A stretch of 64,000 nucleotides of DNA, taken from NCBI RefSeq assembly GCF_003349955.1, contig NZ_QLKQ01000006.1, positions 62,001 to 126,000 of the forward strand, read 5' to 3'. Under the pieces are notes generated by a model, which saw only the letters and a list, made by a program, of their open reading frames with translations, was not told where the DNA came from and did no database searches. Shown here in pieces: positions 35,448 through 44,077 of the stretch (position 1 is its first letter; each line of letters opens with the position of its first letter). A program made the position numbers and the translations under genes. This DNA comes from Azospirillum brasilense (GTDB taxonomy: Bacteria > Pseudomonadota > Alphaproteobacteria > Azospirillales > Azospirillaceae).

Positions 35448-35800
35448 TCTTGCTCGTGGTCATCGAAAAAAGACGAGGTGTCGACGGTCATATCGGAGAT
35501 TACGGCTTCGCCGTCCTTGATCGACACGGTGAACGCTCCGGGGAAGGCGTCGTGAAAACTCTCATCGCCATCTTTGTCGCGGTAGTTCAGGCTGACATAG
35601 ATGTTTGCCGGAACTTTCAGTTCATCGTTCTCTACAGCGATTTCGTCCTCGAAAACCTCGACGTCTTCAATCTCTGTGTATGATGAAAGCTCTTCCAGGT
35701 GGCGCCATCCTGTAAAGCGGTGAAAGTCGTCGCCGGTCAGCTCATGAATGGCATCCGCGATTTTCCGTGGGTCGCTCGGATTGATTTCAGATTCTTCCAT
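35444..35800 (-). CDS. Very acidic small protein between hsdM and the FRG gene
   Basis: A 118-residue protein of no recognised family. About 33 residues are Asp or Glu against about 8 Lys or Arg, a net charge near -25, spread along the whole chain (EIEDVEVFEDEIAVENDE; FFDDHEQE). The predicted fold is mostly beta with an N-terminal helix. Strong acidity and small size are shared with DNA-mimic proteins, and its place inside a restriction operon makes a modulating role possible. This is inference only. Its stop overlaps the hsdM start and it begins 12 nt after the FRG gene. Confidence 0.65.
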   Translation of the reverse strand: MEESEINPSDPRKIADAIHELTGDDFHRFTGWRHLEELSSYTEIEDVEVFEDEIAVENDELKVPANIYVSLNYRDKDGDESFHDAFPGAFTVSIKDGEAVISDMTVDTSSFFDDHEQE

Positions 35801-35812
35801 TGCCGCCCCCTT

Positions 35813-36562
35813 TCAGTAGCTGACCTTGCCAACGGCGATGCCCTGGCGATATTGCCACTCCAGGCTTTGGCAAAGCCCATCGAGATCGGCCATGATATGG
35901 GCATAGTCGATACCGAGATAGAACAGCTTCCTGCGGAAATACCCTCCGGCCTTGGCGGGTATTTTGAAGATGTTCCTTTCGGCGTTGGGAGGCAGCCAAT
36001 CGGCGTCCGGAGGATTGTGGACGGTGAAGAAACCCTTCTGAGACAGGAGGCGAGCGTCGTTGACCATCGGAATGACGAATCGTACGCCCTCCACGGCAAA
36101 GGGATCGGTTTCCTTCGCCGTGTCCACCAACATCCTGTCCGTCACCCTGACCGAGTAGACCGCCGCTTCGGCGCTGTCCTTCTGAGTGGCGACGGCGAAG
36201 AAGGCCGCCACCAGGGGATTGCTGGTCCAGTCGAGCAACCGCGTCGGCAAGCCATGATGCTGTGCCAGGGCCAGCCATTCCCAATCGGACGGTTCGTGGC
36301 CCGACAGATGAACCCGTGCGCGGCGCTTGAAGCTGTTGAACAGGCGGCGTTCGCGCAGGGCGTCGTATCCATTGGGCGACACCGCATTGTCGCGACCGGA
36401 TTTGGGCCGAAGCCGATGGCCAATGTCTGAAACACCCCGGAACATGCAATTCGCCGCCTCGCGGGAATCAAGAAATTCCATGAACCTGTTCCAGCACTCC
36501 GCTCCCTCGCGGCGGCTCTGCCGTGTCTCATTGATTCGATGAGTTAAAGCACTGTCCGTCAT
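35813..36562 (-). CDS. FRG domain-containing protein
   Basis: A 249-residue protein with the FRG domain: the name-giving CMFRGVSD near residue 40 and the best conserved segment HGLPTRLLDWTSNPLVAAFF near residues 103-122. FRG domains occur in phage- and defence-linked proteins and are of unknown biochemistry, with distant resemblance to ADP-ribosyltransferase-like folds suggested by some. No second domain is present. The ATG at 36562 overlaps the hsdR stop (TGATG), so it is produced with the restriction subunit. Confidence 0.85.
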   Translation of the reverse strand: MTDSALTHRINETRQSRREGAECWNRFMEFLDSREAANCMFRGVSDIGHRLRPKSGRDNAVSPNGYDALRERRLFNSFKRRARVHLSGHEPSDWEWLALAQHHGLPTRLLDWTSNPLVAAFFAVATQKDSAEAAVYSVRVTDRMLVDTAKETDPFAVEGVRFVIPMVNDARLLSQKGFFTVHNPPDADWLPPNAERNIFKIPAKAGGYFRRKLFYLGIDYAHIMADLDGLCQSLEWQYRQGIAVGKVSY

Positions 36563-39500
36563 CAGCCAGCCTTCTCCCAGACAAAACTGCCGAGTTCATT
36601 CAGAATCGCCGCCAAGCGCCCGTCGAACACCCGGTCCAGCCGCGCGAACCCACCGCCCTGCTGACGGAACTCACCCTGGTTTAGAACCTCGCGGTCGACG
36701 ATGACTTCCTTCTTCATCTGCCGCCCGATCCGTTCCAGCCAGTCGCGTTGCGCCTTCGTCCAGGGCTGGCTGGATAGCACCCGGCGCATTGCCCGGTCCA
36801 CCCGCTCGTCGTAGGGGACCAGCGGGTCGCCCAGCGCGGCCTGCCGGATGTAGCCGATGACCGAGGCCGCAATGTCGGCATTCGTCGCGTCGCGGAAGGC
36901 GGCGCGCAGTTCGGCCTCGCCGAAGCCGTCGCGCTCCAGCAGCAGGCGGACCTCGCGAAGCTGGGCGCGGGTCAGCTCGCGGGGGCGGTTGGCGACGGCG
37001 TTGAGCGCCGGGACTTGGTTCAGGTTCTCCGCCAGATAGCGGCGGAAGCTGGCAAGGTAGTCCTCGGGCCGGGTGATGTTCGGACCGTAGCCGGTCTCCT
37101 CGTGCCGGAACTCATCGGCCCCGCCGTAGAGCGGCACATGGATGGGGTCGTCGGCGACGCGGGTGTCGAGCAGCTCCATCAGGACGCGATGCTCGAGGAG
37201 GGTGCGGGCCGCTTCCTCCGGCGGAGCGTCCTTGACGCGGCGGATGAAGCTGTCCGGGTCGGTGCCGGCCAGCTCACGGAACCGGCGCTCGCCGGCTTCC
37301 GACAGGCGGCGGCGCTTGCGGTGCAGCTTGGCGACGATCTGGCCGACCAGCCAGCGCGCCTGCTGGGCGCGGCGCTCGGCGACCTCCGGGGCTGCGGGCG
37401 GCCCCTCGAACGGCGCCTGTTCCTCTTCGGCGAAGCCGGTCGGCGGCAGCGCCGGCGCGGGGGCCGGAAGGGGCGTGCCGGTGGCCTCGGCCAGTTCCTC
37501 CATCAGCGTGGCGAAGGTGATGTTGGGGTTGGCGACGACCGGCCGCATCTCTGTCAGGTCCTGCATCGCGGCGTAGAGGCCGACCGCGTCGAAGATGCGG
37601 AAGGCTGTCTTGTGCCGGCCGGGACCGAACAGGTCCTCGCACAGGCGGGTGCCGCGACCGATCATCTGCTCGTACAGGATGCGGCTGTTGACCCTGCGGA
37701 TGAAGACGAGGTTGACGATCTCCGGCACGTCGATGCCCGTGGTCAGCAGGTCCACGGTGACCGCGACCTTGGGCAGGGCCTCGTTCTTGAAGCGGCGGAT
37801 CTGGCGCATCGGGTCGTCCGAGCGCCCGGTGATCTTGGCGACCGTGTCGTTCTCCACGGCGCCGTAGCGGGCGGCGAAGGCGGTGCGCAAGGCGCCGACC
37901 ACCATGTCGGCGTGCAGGTCGGTGGCGCAGAAGACCAGCGTCTTCCCCGGAAGGCCGGGGTCGATGTGGCCGGCGAGCCACTCGGCGATGACCCGGTTGA
38001 AGTCCGGCGTCAGGACCCTGCGGTTGAAGTCCTGCACGTCGAACCGGACCTCATCGTCCAGATGGATGAGGTCGAGCTGTCCGGTCCGGGTGTCGAGGAC
38101 GTCCACCCGCTCCCCGGCGTCCCAGTGGATGCCTTCCTGGCTGAGCGCGGTGTGGGCGCGGATGGGCGGCTCGTGGTCGACCAGCCAGCCGTCGATCACC
38201 GCCTCCTGGTAGGTGTAGCGGACGACCGGCTCGCCGAAGATCTCCACGGTGTGCAGTGCCGGAGTCGCCGTCAGCCCGACCTTCACCGCGTCGAAGCGGT
38301 CGAGCACGCGGCGGTACTTGGAGACGTAGTCGTCCTGGCTGCGGAAGCTCAGCTCCTCGTCGCCCATCTCGCGGTCGAGCAGGTAGCCGCGATGGCACTC
38401 GTCGACGACGATGCAGTCGTACTGGTCGATCGCCGGCGGCTCCTCGCCGTAGAGGACGCGCTTGACCAGGGCCTGGACGGTGGCGATGTGCAGCTTCGTC
38501 TCGGCGTCGGGAACGATGTCGCCCAGCTCTTTCACCGCGAAGATGTCGGCGAAGACCTGATGGTGCTCCATCCGCGTTTCCTTGAACGCGTTGCCGGCCT
38601 GCTCGCCCAGCGCCGTACGGTCGACCAGGAACAGGATGCGGCGGAAGCGCTGCGCCTTCAGCAGGCGATAGACCAGCGCGATGCAGGTCTTGGTCTTGCC
38701 GGTGCCGGTCGCCATCGCGACCAGGATCTCGCGCCGGCCGGTGGAGATCGCCTCCTCGACGGCGCGGATGGCGCGCTGCTGGTAGTCGCGCAGGGGGAAG
38801 TTGAAGGCAAACGGGTCGTGCGACAGCCGGGCGTCGGCGGCGCGCGGGTCGTTGCGCAGCGCCTCGAGGAGGCCGGCGGGGGTGTACCAGCCGTCCAGCG
38901 CCTTGGCGAGGTTCTTCGGGTGGCGGCCGTCGCGGAACCAGATGCCCGACAGCGCCTCGAACTGGCGCAGGAAGGGGCGGCCGTTCGTCGAGAACAGGAA
39001 GGGGACGCGCAGGTCGCCCCAAGGCCCCTCCACCGGCGGCTGCTCGTCTCCGCGCGGGACGTAGCCGCGGCTGTAGCGCTCTGCCCGGTTGATGAACTCC
39101 GACACGTTGGCGTTGGCGCGCTTGGCCTCGACCATGCCGACGATGGTCAGGCCGGCGAACAGCGCGTAGTCGGCCACGCCGTCGGCGGTGGGCCACTCGG
39201 CGATCGCCAGGTTGCGCCCCTTCTGCGGGCGGGCGCCGGCGGCGTGGGTGAGCACTTCGCTATCCGCCTCCCAGCCCGCGTCGCGGAGCTGGGCGTCAAT
39301 CAGGCGGCGGGTCTCGCGCTCGTCGAGGTCGATGCCCTGGCCGATGGCGTAGGCCACCTCGACGCGGTCCTGGATGGCCTCCGCCGGCTCGCTCGCCGCC
39401 TGGGCCTGGGCGGCGGTCAGCTCGGCCTCGAGTCGCGCGCGGTCGGCGTCGGCCTCCTGGGCGAGCCGCTCCCACGACTGGCGCTCGGCCTCGGCGCGGG

Positions 39501-40074
39501 CGGCGCGCTCCTCGGCGGACAGGCGGCGATCGGCCTCGGCCTGGGCCGCCGCCTGAGCCTCCGCCGCCATGCGCTCGTGCGCCGACTGCCGTTCGGCGAG
39601 CTCGCCGCGCAGCCGATCCAGTTCGGCCTTCAGCGCGGCGCCCTCGGCGCGCGGGTCCGGCGGCGGGACGAATGGGCTTGGCGCGAAGGCGCGATCGCCG
39701 GTGATGGTCCGGTGGAACCAGACTCCCAGCGTCCGGGCGTTCTTCAGGCAGGACAGCGCCATCCGATGATCGCCGTCGAGATCGTGCGCGGCGTCGTTCC
39801 GGGCTTTGCGGAGGAAGTGGAAGAGGTCGCCGACCTCGCGGGTCAGCACGCCGCGATCGCGGAGGCGGCGCAGCAGGTCGGCCTGCTTTTCCTCTGGGGA
39901 GGTCCACATGCCGAGCTTGGCGGCCGTCAGCTGCGCCAGGAGTTCGGCGAACTGCCCGATCTTGATGATAGAGGTGTTCGCGTCCTCGGCGAAGAAGCGC
40001 TCGGCCAGGGCGCCCAGCCGTTCGAGCTGGACATCATGCCGTGCCAGGAACCCGAAATTGGACGAACGCGCCAC
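36562..40074 (-). CDS. hsdR: Type I restriction endonuclease motor subunit
   Basis: An 1170-residue HsdR of the EcoKI-like type. An N-terminal helical DUF4145-like region (residues about 1-115) and a long coiled coil (about 145-215, Ala/Glu/Arg-rich) precede the nuclease core with its PD-(D/E)XK residues (DYALFAGLTIVGMVEAKRAN). The helicase follows: Walker A VAMATGTGKTKTC with Lys near 460, DECH box CIVVDECHRGYLL, and motif VI (YEQMIGRGTRLCEDLFG). The C-terminal helical region contacts the methylase. It is the first gene of the operon; transcription presumably starts in the AT-richer stretch just upstream (40080-40140). Confidence 0.95.
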   Translation of the reverse strand: MARSSNFGFLARHDVQLERLGALAERFFAEDANTSIIKIGQFAELLAQLTAAKLGMWTSPEEKQADLLRRLRDRGVLTREVGDLFHFLRKARNDAAHDLDGDHRMALSCLKNARTLGVWFHRTITGDRAFAPSPFVPPPDPRAEGAALKAELDRLRGELAERQSAHERMAAEAQAAAQAEADRRLSAEERAARAEAERQSWERLAQEADADRARLEAELTAAQAQAASEPAEAIQDRVEVAYAIGQGIDLDERETRRLIDAQLRDAGWEADSEVLTHAAGARPQKGRNLAIAEWPTADGVADYALFAGLTIVGMVEAKRANANVSEFINRAERYSRGYVPRGDEQPPVEGPWGDLRVPFLFSTNGRPFLRQFEALSGIWFRDGRHPKNLAKALDGWYTPAGLLEALRNDPRAADARLSHDPFAFNFPLRDYQQRAIRAVEEAISTGRREILVAMATGTGKTKTCIALVYRLLKAQRFRRILFLVDRTALGEQAGNAFKETRMEHHQVFADIFAVKELGDIVPDAETKLHIATVQALVKRVLYGEEPPAIDQYDCIVVDECHRGYLLDREMGDEELSFRSQDDYVSKYRRVLDRFDAVKVGLTATPALHTVEIFGEPVVRYTYQEAVIDGWLVDHEPPIRAHTALSQEGIHWDAGERVDVLDTRTGQLDLIHLDDEVRFDVQDFNRRVLTPDFNRVIAEWLAGHIDPGLPGKTLVFCATDLHADMVVGALRTAFAARYGAVENDTVAKITGRSDDPMRQIRRFKNEALPKVAVTVDLLTTGIDVPEIVNLVFIRRVNSRILYEQMIGRGTRLCEDLFGPGRHKTAFRIFDAVGLYAAMQDLTEMRPVVANPNITFATLMEELAEATGTPLPAPAPALPPTGFAEEEQAPFEGPPAAPEVAERRAQQARWLVGQIVAKLHRKRRRLSEAGERRFRELAGTDPDSFIRRVKDAPPEEAARTLLEHRVLMELLDTRVADDPIHVPLYGGADEFRHEETGYGPNITRPEDYLASFRRYLAENLNQVPALNAVANRPRELTRAQLREVRLLLERDGFGEAELRAAFRDATNADIAASVIGYIRQAALGDPLVPYDERVDRAMRRVLSSQPWTKAQRDWLERIGRQMKKEVIVDREVLNQGEFRQQGGGFARLDRVFDGRLAAILNELGSFVWEKAG

Positions 40075-40269
40075 AAGAATTCTCCCGCTGGTAGAATGTT
40101 TTACACGCGGTGGGCTGCGGTGTCACCTGAATCAATCGCGTGATGGTTGGGGGTGAGCGTCCTTAGCGAAAGTCATGGGGTGATCTGATCACGCCGCCCA
40201 TGCTCTATCGAACACAGCAGGCGATCTCACCTGCGCGGGTTCGCCGGCGATCCGGTGGTGCCGCTTTAA

Positions 40270-40467
40270 CAGGCTGCGGAAAAACGAACATATTTCGGCT
40301 ATTTGCCTCCGCCGAGGCTTGAGAATAGCGTTTCCGACGCCCGTTTTTGTCAGAATGGAGCGCCGTTTCGTGCTCCGAGGCGCCTGGAGCCGCCTTTGAG
40401 GCGGACTTCGGGCGTGATTATGCTGCCGCCAGCAGCTTGGGCAGGCGGATCAGGTTGTAGGCGGTAG
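40270..40467 (-). mobile_element. Remnant of an IS element: transposase tail and end
   Basis: The minus strand encodes only the last residues of a transposase, TTAYNLIRLPKLLAA then stop at 40418, a C-terminus typical of IS5/IS1182-type transposases. The downstream 150 bp end in an inverted-repeat-like CAGGCTGCGGAAAAAC at about 40270. The rest of the element is gone and the neighbouring IS3 element abuts it. Confidence 0.65.
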
Positions 40468-40506
40468 TGAACCGCGTCGGTTTTCGCAGAGACCATTTGT
40501 GTTGAG

Positions 40507-41412
40507 TCACGCCGCGATGGCGACGTCCTCGGTTTGGGCATAATAGCGTGCTTCGGCCTCGGCGGGAGGAATGTTGCCGATAGGTTCGAAGAGGCGCCGG
40601 TGGTTGAACCAGTCAACCCATTCCAGAGTGGCGAACTCGACAGCCTCCAAGGTGCGCCATGGCCCGCGGCGCCGGATCACCTCGGTCTTGTAGAGACCGT
40701 TGATGGTCTCGGCCAACGCGTTATCGTAGGAATCGCCAACGCTGCCCACGGAAGGCTCGACCCCAGCTTCGGTGAGACGCTCGGTGTAGCGAATCGCAAC
40801 GTATTGCAATCCCCTGTCGGAGTGATGGATGAGGCCGCTGCCCTTGGCCGGTCGGCGGTCGTGAAGTGCCTGTTCGAGCGCATCCAGAACGAAGCCGGCG
40901 TGGGCTGTCCTGGACACCCGCCAGCCCACGATGCGGCGCGCGAAGGCGTCGATGACGAAGGCCACGTAGACGAAGCCCTGCCATGTCGATACGTACGTGA
41001 AATCGGCCAACCACAAGGCGTTTGGGCGTGGCGCCTGGAATTGGCGGTTCACCCAGTCGGCGGGACAGGGCGCTGCCCGGTCGCTGATCGTGGTGCGGAC
41101 CGTCTTGCCCCGTGTCGCCCCCTTCAGACCCATGTGTTTCATCAGCCGGGCAACCGTGCAGCGCGCCACGTCGATCCCTTCCCGCCGCAACTGCCGCCAG
41201 ACCTTGCGTACCCCATAGACCTGGAAGTTCACGTCCCAGACCCGCCGGATAGCCTCCCTCAGCACTGTGTCGCTTCGCGAACGGGCCGGCGCCTTGGACG
41301 GATCGGCCTGTCGGGCGGCATGGGCGTAATAGGTGGACGGGGCGATCGGCAGCACTCGGCAGATCGGCTCGACCCCGTCAACGGCGCGGTGCGCGTCGAT
41401 GAAGGCGATCAT
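40507..41412 (-). CDS. IS3 family transposase OrfB (DDE integrase core)
   Basis: A 301-residue OrfB. An N-terminal HTH_21-like section ([20 protein letters not shown]) precedes the rve catalytic core: first Asp in [20 protein letters not shown], second Asp in [14 protein letters not shown], and Glu in [15 protein letters not shown]. All three acidic residues are present, so it may be active. It overlaps orfA by 4 nt (ATGA). In the family the two frames are usually joined by ribosomal frameshifting to give the full transposase. Confidence 0.93.
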   Translation of the reverse strand: MIAFIDAHRAVDGVEPICRVLPIAPSTYYAHAARQADPSKAPARSRSDTVLREAIRRVWDVNFQVYGVRKVWRQLRREGIDVARCTVARLMKHMGLKGATRGKTVRTTISDRAAPCPADWVNRQFQAPRPNALWLADFTYVSTWQGFVYVAFVIDAFARRIVGWRVSRTAHAGFVLDALEQALHDRRPAKGSGLIHHSDRGLQYVAIRYTERLTEAGVEPSVGSVGDSYDNALAETINGLYKTEVIRRRGPWRTLEAVEFATLEWVDWFNHRRLFEPIGNIPPAEAEARYYAQTEDVAIAA

Positions 41413-41738
41413 TTCTTGAACGGGCGGTCGAGCTCCGCCTGGGCGAAATACGCCGACGCCTTGCGCAAGATCTCATTCGCCTGGCGCAGCTCCCGCACCT
41501 CACGCTCCAGTGCCTTGATCCGTTCCTGCTCGTCCGTTGTCGGCCCCGGCCGCTTGCCCTGGTCACGCTCGGCCTGCCGGACCCAGCCCCGCAGCGTTTC
41601 CGGAGTGCAGCCGATCTTCGCCGCGATCGAACTGATCGCCGCCCACTGCGACGCATGTTCGCCTTCGTGCTCGAACACCATCCGAACCGCGCGCTCGCGC
41701 ACTTCAGGGGCGTATTTCGGTGATGCTTGCTTCGTCAT
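41409..41738 (-). CDS. IS3 family transposase OrfA
   Basis: A 109-residue OrfA with a helix-turn-helix ([20 protein letters not shown]) and a C-terminal leucine-zipper-like coil ([20 protein letters not shown], then [13 protein letters not shown]). It binds the IS ends. The sequence is full length, and the ATG at 41738 lies 53 bp inside the element end. Confidence 0.92.
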   Translation of the reverse strand: MTKQASPKYAPEVRERAVRMVFEHEGEHASQWAAISSIAAKIGCTPETLRGWVRQAERDQGKRPGPTTDEQERIKALEREVRELRQANEILRKASAYFAQAELDRPFKK

Positions 41739-41791
41739 GTTGACCCCAGTCTCTCAAGAAATGGGGCCTCCAGCAAACCTGGGGCGGTTCA

Positions 41792-42232
41792 CTCCAGGAG
41801 CGTGCCGAGTTCGCCGTACAGTATCACCTCCAACTGGCCGCGCTTCGGGCCGGGCGTCAGCATGATCTTCTCGATCAAGCCCCGAATGGCATCGGCCGCT
41901 TCGTCGCACTCCTCGGGGCGATTCAGCGCTTCGGCCAGACGCGCCACCTTGCGGGCGTATAGCTACGCGATGTTCGGATGAACGTCCGGCAGGTCCATCG
42001 GGAATTGAGCGAGGCGGGCGTGCAGTTCGTGCTCCCGCGCCTCAAGCTCCCGGAGCCGTGCCACCAGGGTGCGGCTGCCGGCGCCGCTCTCGATCAGCGC
42101 CAGGATGTCCTGGATAGCGCGGGTGACCTTGGCCAACTCCCGCCGCTCCTACACCACCTCGTGGGACACAATCTCCGTGCGGGGGCGTTCGGCAACAAGC
42201 GTCCCAGCTGCGATCAGCGCCCTATCCATGGT
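41792..42232 (-). pseudogene. Serine recombinase C-terminal remnant
   Basis: The minus strand keeps one frame of about 145 codons that matches the end of large serine recombinases: a coiled coil (ALIESGAGSRTLVARLRELE), LYARKVARLAEALNRP, and a terminal segment DAIRGLIEKIMLTPGPKRGQ then YGELGTLLE. Two in-frame TAG codons break it (near 42150 and 41970), and the IS3 element truncates the 3' end at its TGA. The catalytic N-terminal domain is missing. Confidence 0.75.
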
Positions 42233-42402
42233 TGAAAGTCAAATTAAAGTATAGTCAGATACAAATCCTGAGCTGTCGAAAATCATACATGGGTAATCAT
42301 GGCAAATTCACTGGATTTCATGCCGTGCAATACCTTCGTATCCTAAGTAATGATTTTTGTTTGCTCACGAATCAACGAATCATTGATTGGAGAGATTGAC
42401 TT

Positions 42403-44055
42403 ATGAACGTTGCATTGACCCAACTCCAGAACGACCGGCTGGTTCACATCCTGGAGAGACTGAAGGCCGGGAACGTCCCGTCGGCGGGCGATCCGGCGCA
42501 CACGGCGTTCCTGCAGGACAACGCCGAGCGGAGCGGGTTGACCCCCGCGCGCTACCCGGGGCTGTTCAAGGCCATCCGGAGCGGAGGCCCGGCGACGAGC
42601 AGAGCGACCGAGAGCAGCGGCGTTGCCGACGGTCAGCGTGTCGAGTTCATTTCGAGCAGCCAGAGCAACAAGGCGGTCACCGCCCGCGCCGTGCTGAGCC
42701 GGATCCGGCCGGTGGCCCAGGCCATCGTCTGGCTGAACGTCGTCAACGAGAACGGCGACACCAAGACCTCGCTGGCCTCCGGTGTCGCGGTCAGCTTCGC
42801 CACCCAGACGATCTTCGTGGAGACCAACCCGGAAACCGCCCTGCCGCCGCTGCCGACGGGCACGATGACCGGCATCATCTCCTTCGCGATCACCTACCAG
42901 GACGGCACGGTCGAGGTGTCCTCGACGGCGGCTCCCTGGGCCTCCCAGGCGTCGTGCGACCCGGTCGTCGTCGATCCCGCCATCCGCAGCGACCGCAAAA
43001 CCGGCGACCTGAACGACATCGTCATCGGTCTGGCGCGCGGCTACGATAACAACCAAGGTACAAGGAATAAAACCGACGTTGATTACTGGTATTGGCAAAA
43101 TATGCACGATCTTGGTACAAATCCTCTGCTTGTTCCTCTGTCCGGGAGCATGAGTTTTGACCACGACCTGGCTCCGCTCGACAGCTACCCTCCGTTCTTG
43201 GAATTCTACCTGGCTCACAAGGAGGGTGGCATGTCCGAACTGACCGGCGGCGACGCTTCGCGCTACCTGCCGCACTTCCGAATCGACGATTGCGATAAGA
43301 AAAAGCTGACGTTCGTGCTGAGGGCGTCCTACAACGATGCGGGCGACGCCATCGAATTCCCTTCCAAAAATTGGGTTGCGGACACGCAGTCCTTCTTCAG
43401 CGCCCGCGTCACCGTGACCTTCCAGGACCCTGAAACGCACGGATCGGGCTGGTCGAGCATCGTCAGCTCGCTGTCGCCGGACACCGATCCGAAGGACGGC
43501 GTCGCCTTCATCAAGCCCATCGTCTTTGTCTGGCACTGCCTGGTCGCCGGCACGCAGATCACGCTCGCCGACGGCACGACCAAGGCGGTGGAGGACTTCA
43601 CGTCCGAGGACGTCGTCGTCAGCGGCGATGGAACCCGGCCGGTGCAGGCGACCCTGGCGCAGCCGCACAGCGGGCCGATCACCGTGCTGGAGTTCGCCGA
43701 CGGCGCCACCCTCGCCGGATCGGCCACCCACCCGGTGGTGACGCCGGCCGGCACGGTCTATGCGGGCGCGTTGGCGGTCGGCGACACGGTGCTGACCCGC
43801 CACGGCACGACGACGGTGACCGCCACCCGCCAGGAGACCCAGACCAACGGCGGCCTGTTCAACCTGTGGCTCGTTCCCGAGGGGGATGGGCCGACGACCA
43901 TGATCGCCAACGGCATCGTGGTCGGCGACTACCAGATCCAGGTCCAGCTTCTGCGGGACGCCGCCCAGGATGACCGCGCCGTCCGGGCCAAGCTGCCGGA
44001 AAGCCTGCACGTGGATTTCGACAGCTGGGTGGCCGACCGGATGGCGTCGGCCTGA
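42403..44055 (+). CDS. Hint-domain protein
   Basis: A 550-residue protein. Residues 1-375 form an unrecognised region, partly beta (AVTARAVLSRIRPVAQAIVW; VLRASYNDAGDAIEFPS). A Hint (hedgehog/intein) domain begins at Cys379 in WHCLVAGTQITLADGTTKAV and runs through LEFADGATLAGSATHPVV to about residue 515. Hint domains can cleave or splice their own chain; here the C-terminal Asn pair is not obvious, so cleavage rather than splicing would be expected. The ATG at 42403 follows TTGGAGAGATTG. Codon use shows an AT-richer patch near 43050-43150. It converges on the LodB-like gene with a 22-bp gap, and its partner may be the LodA-like enzyme; that is inference. Confidence 0.8.
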   Translation: MNVALTQLQNDRLVHILERLKAGNVPSAGDPAHTAFLQDNAERSGLTPARYPGLFKAIRSGGPATSRATESSGVADGQRVEFISSSQSNKAVTARAVLSRIRPVAQAIVWLNVVNENGDTKTSLASGVAVSFATQTIFVETNPETALPPLPTGTMTGIISFAITYQDGTVEVSSTAAPWASQASCDPVVVDPAIRSDRKTGDLNDIVIGLARGYDNNQGTRNKTDVDYWYWQNMHDLGTNPLLVPLSGSMSFDHDLAPLDSYPPFLEFYLAHKEGGMSELTGGDASRYLPHFRIDDCDKKKLTFVLRASYNDAGDAIEFPSKNWVADTQSFFSARVTVTFQDPETHGSGWSSIVSSLSPDTDPKDGVAFIKPIVFVWHCLVAGTQITLADGTTKAVEDFTSEDVVVSGDGTRPVQATLAQPHSGPITVLEFADGATLAGSATHPVVTPAGTVYAGALAVGDTVLTRHGTTTVTATRQETQTNGGLFNLWLVPEGDGPTTMIANGIVVGDYQIQVQLLRDAAQDDRAVRAKLPESLHVDFDSWVADRMASA

Positions 44056-44077
44056 TCCAGGCTCACCGCATCCACGC

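Larger units (their letters stand above)
40468..41791 (-). mobile_element. IS3 family insertion sequence
   Basis: A 1324-bp element with orfA and orfB on the minus strand. The ends are imperfect inverted repeats beginning TGAACCGC (40468 inward; complement ending at 41791), identical over the first 8 bases and partly beyond. No target-site duplication is seen (TAG on one side, CTC on the other), and the flanks belong to two different decayed genes, so a deletion or recombination followed insertion. Confidence 0.85.

Noticed and set aside
37015-40143. A plus-strand open frame of about 1040 codons opposite hsdR
   Set aside because: Antisense to a clear HsdR with Walker A, DECH and nuclease motifs.
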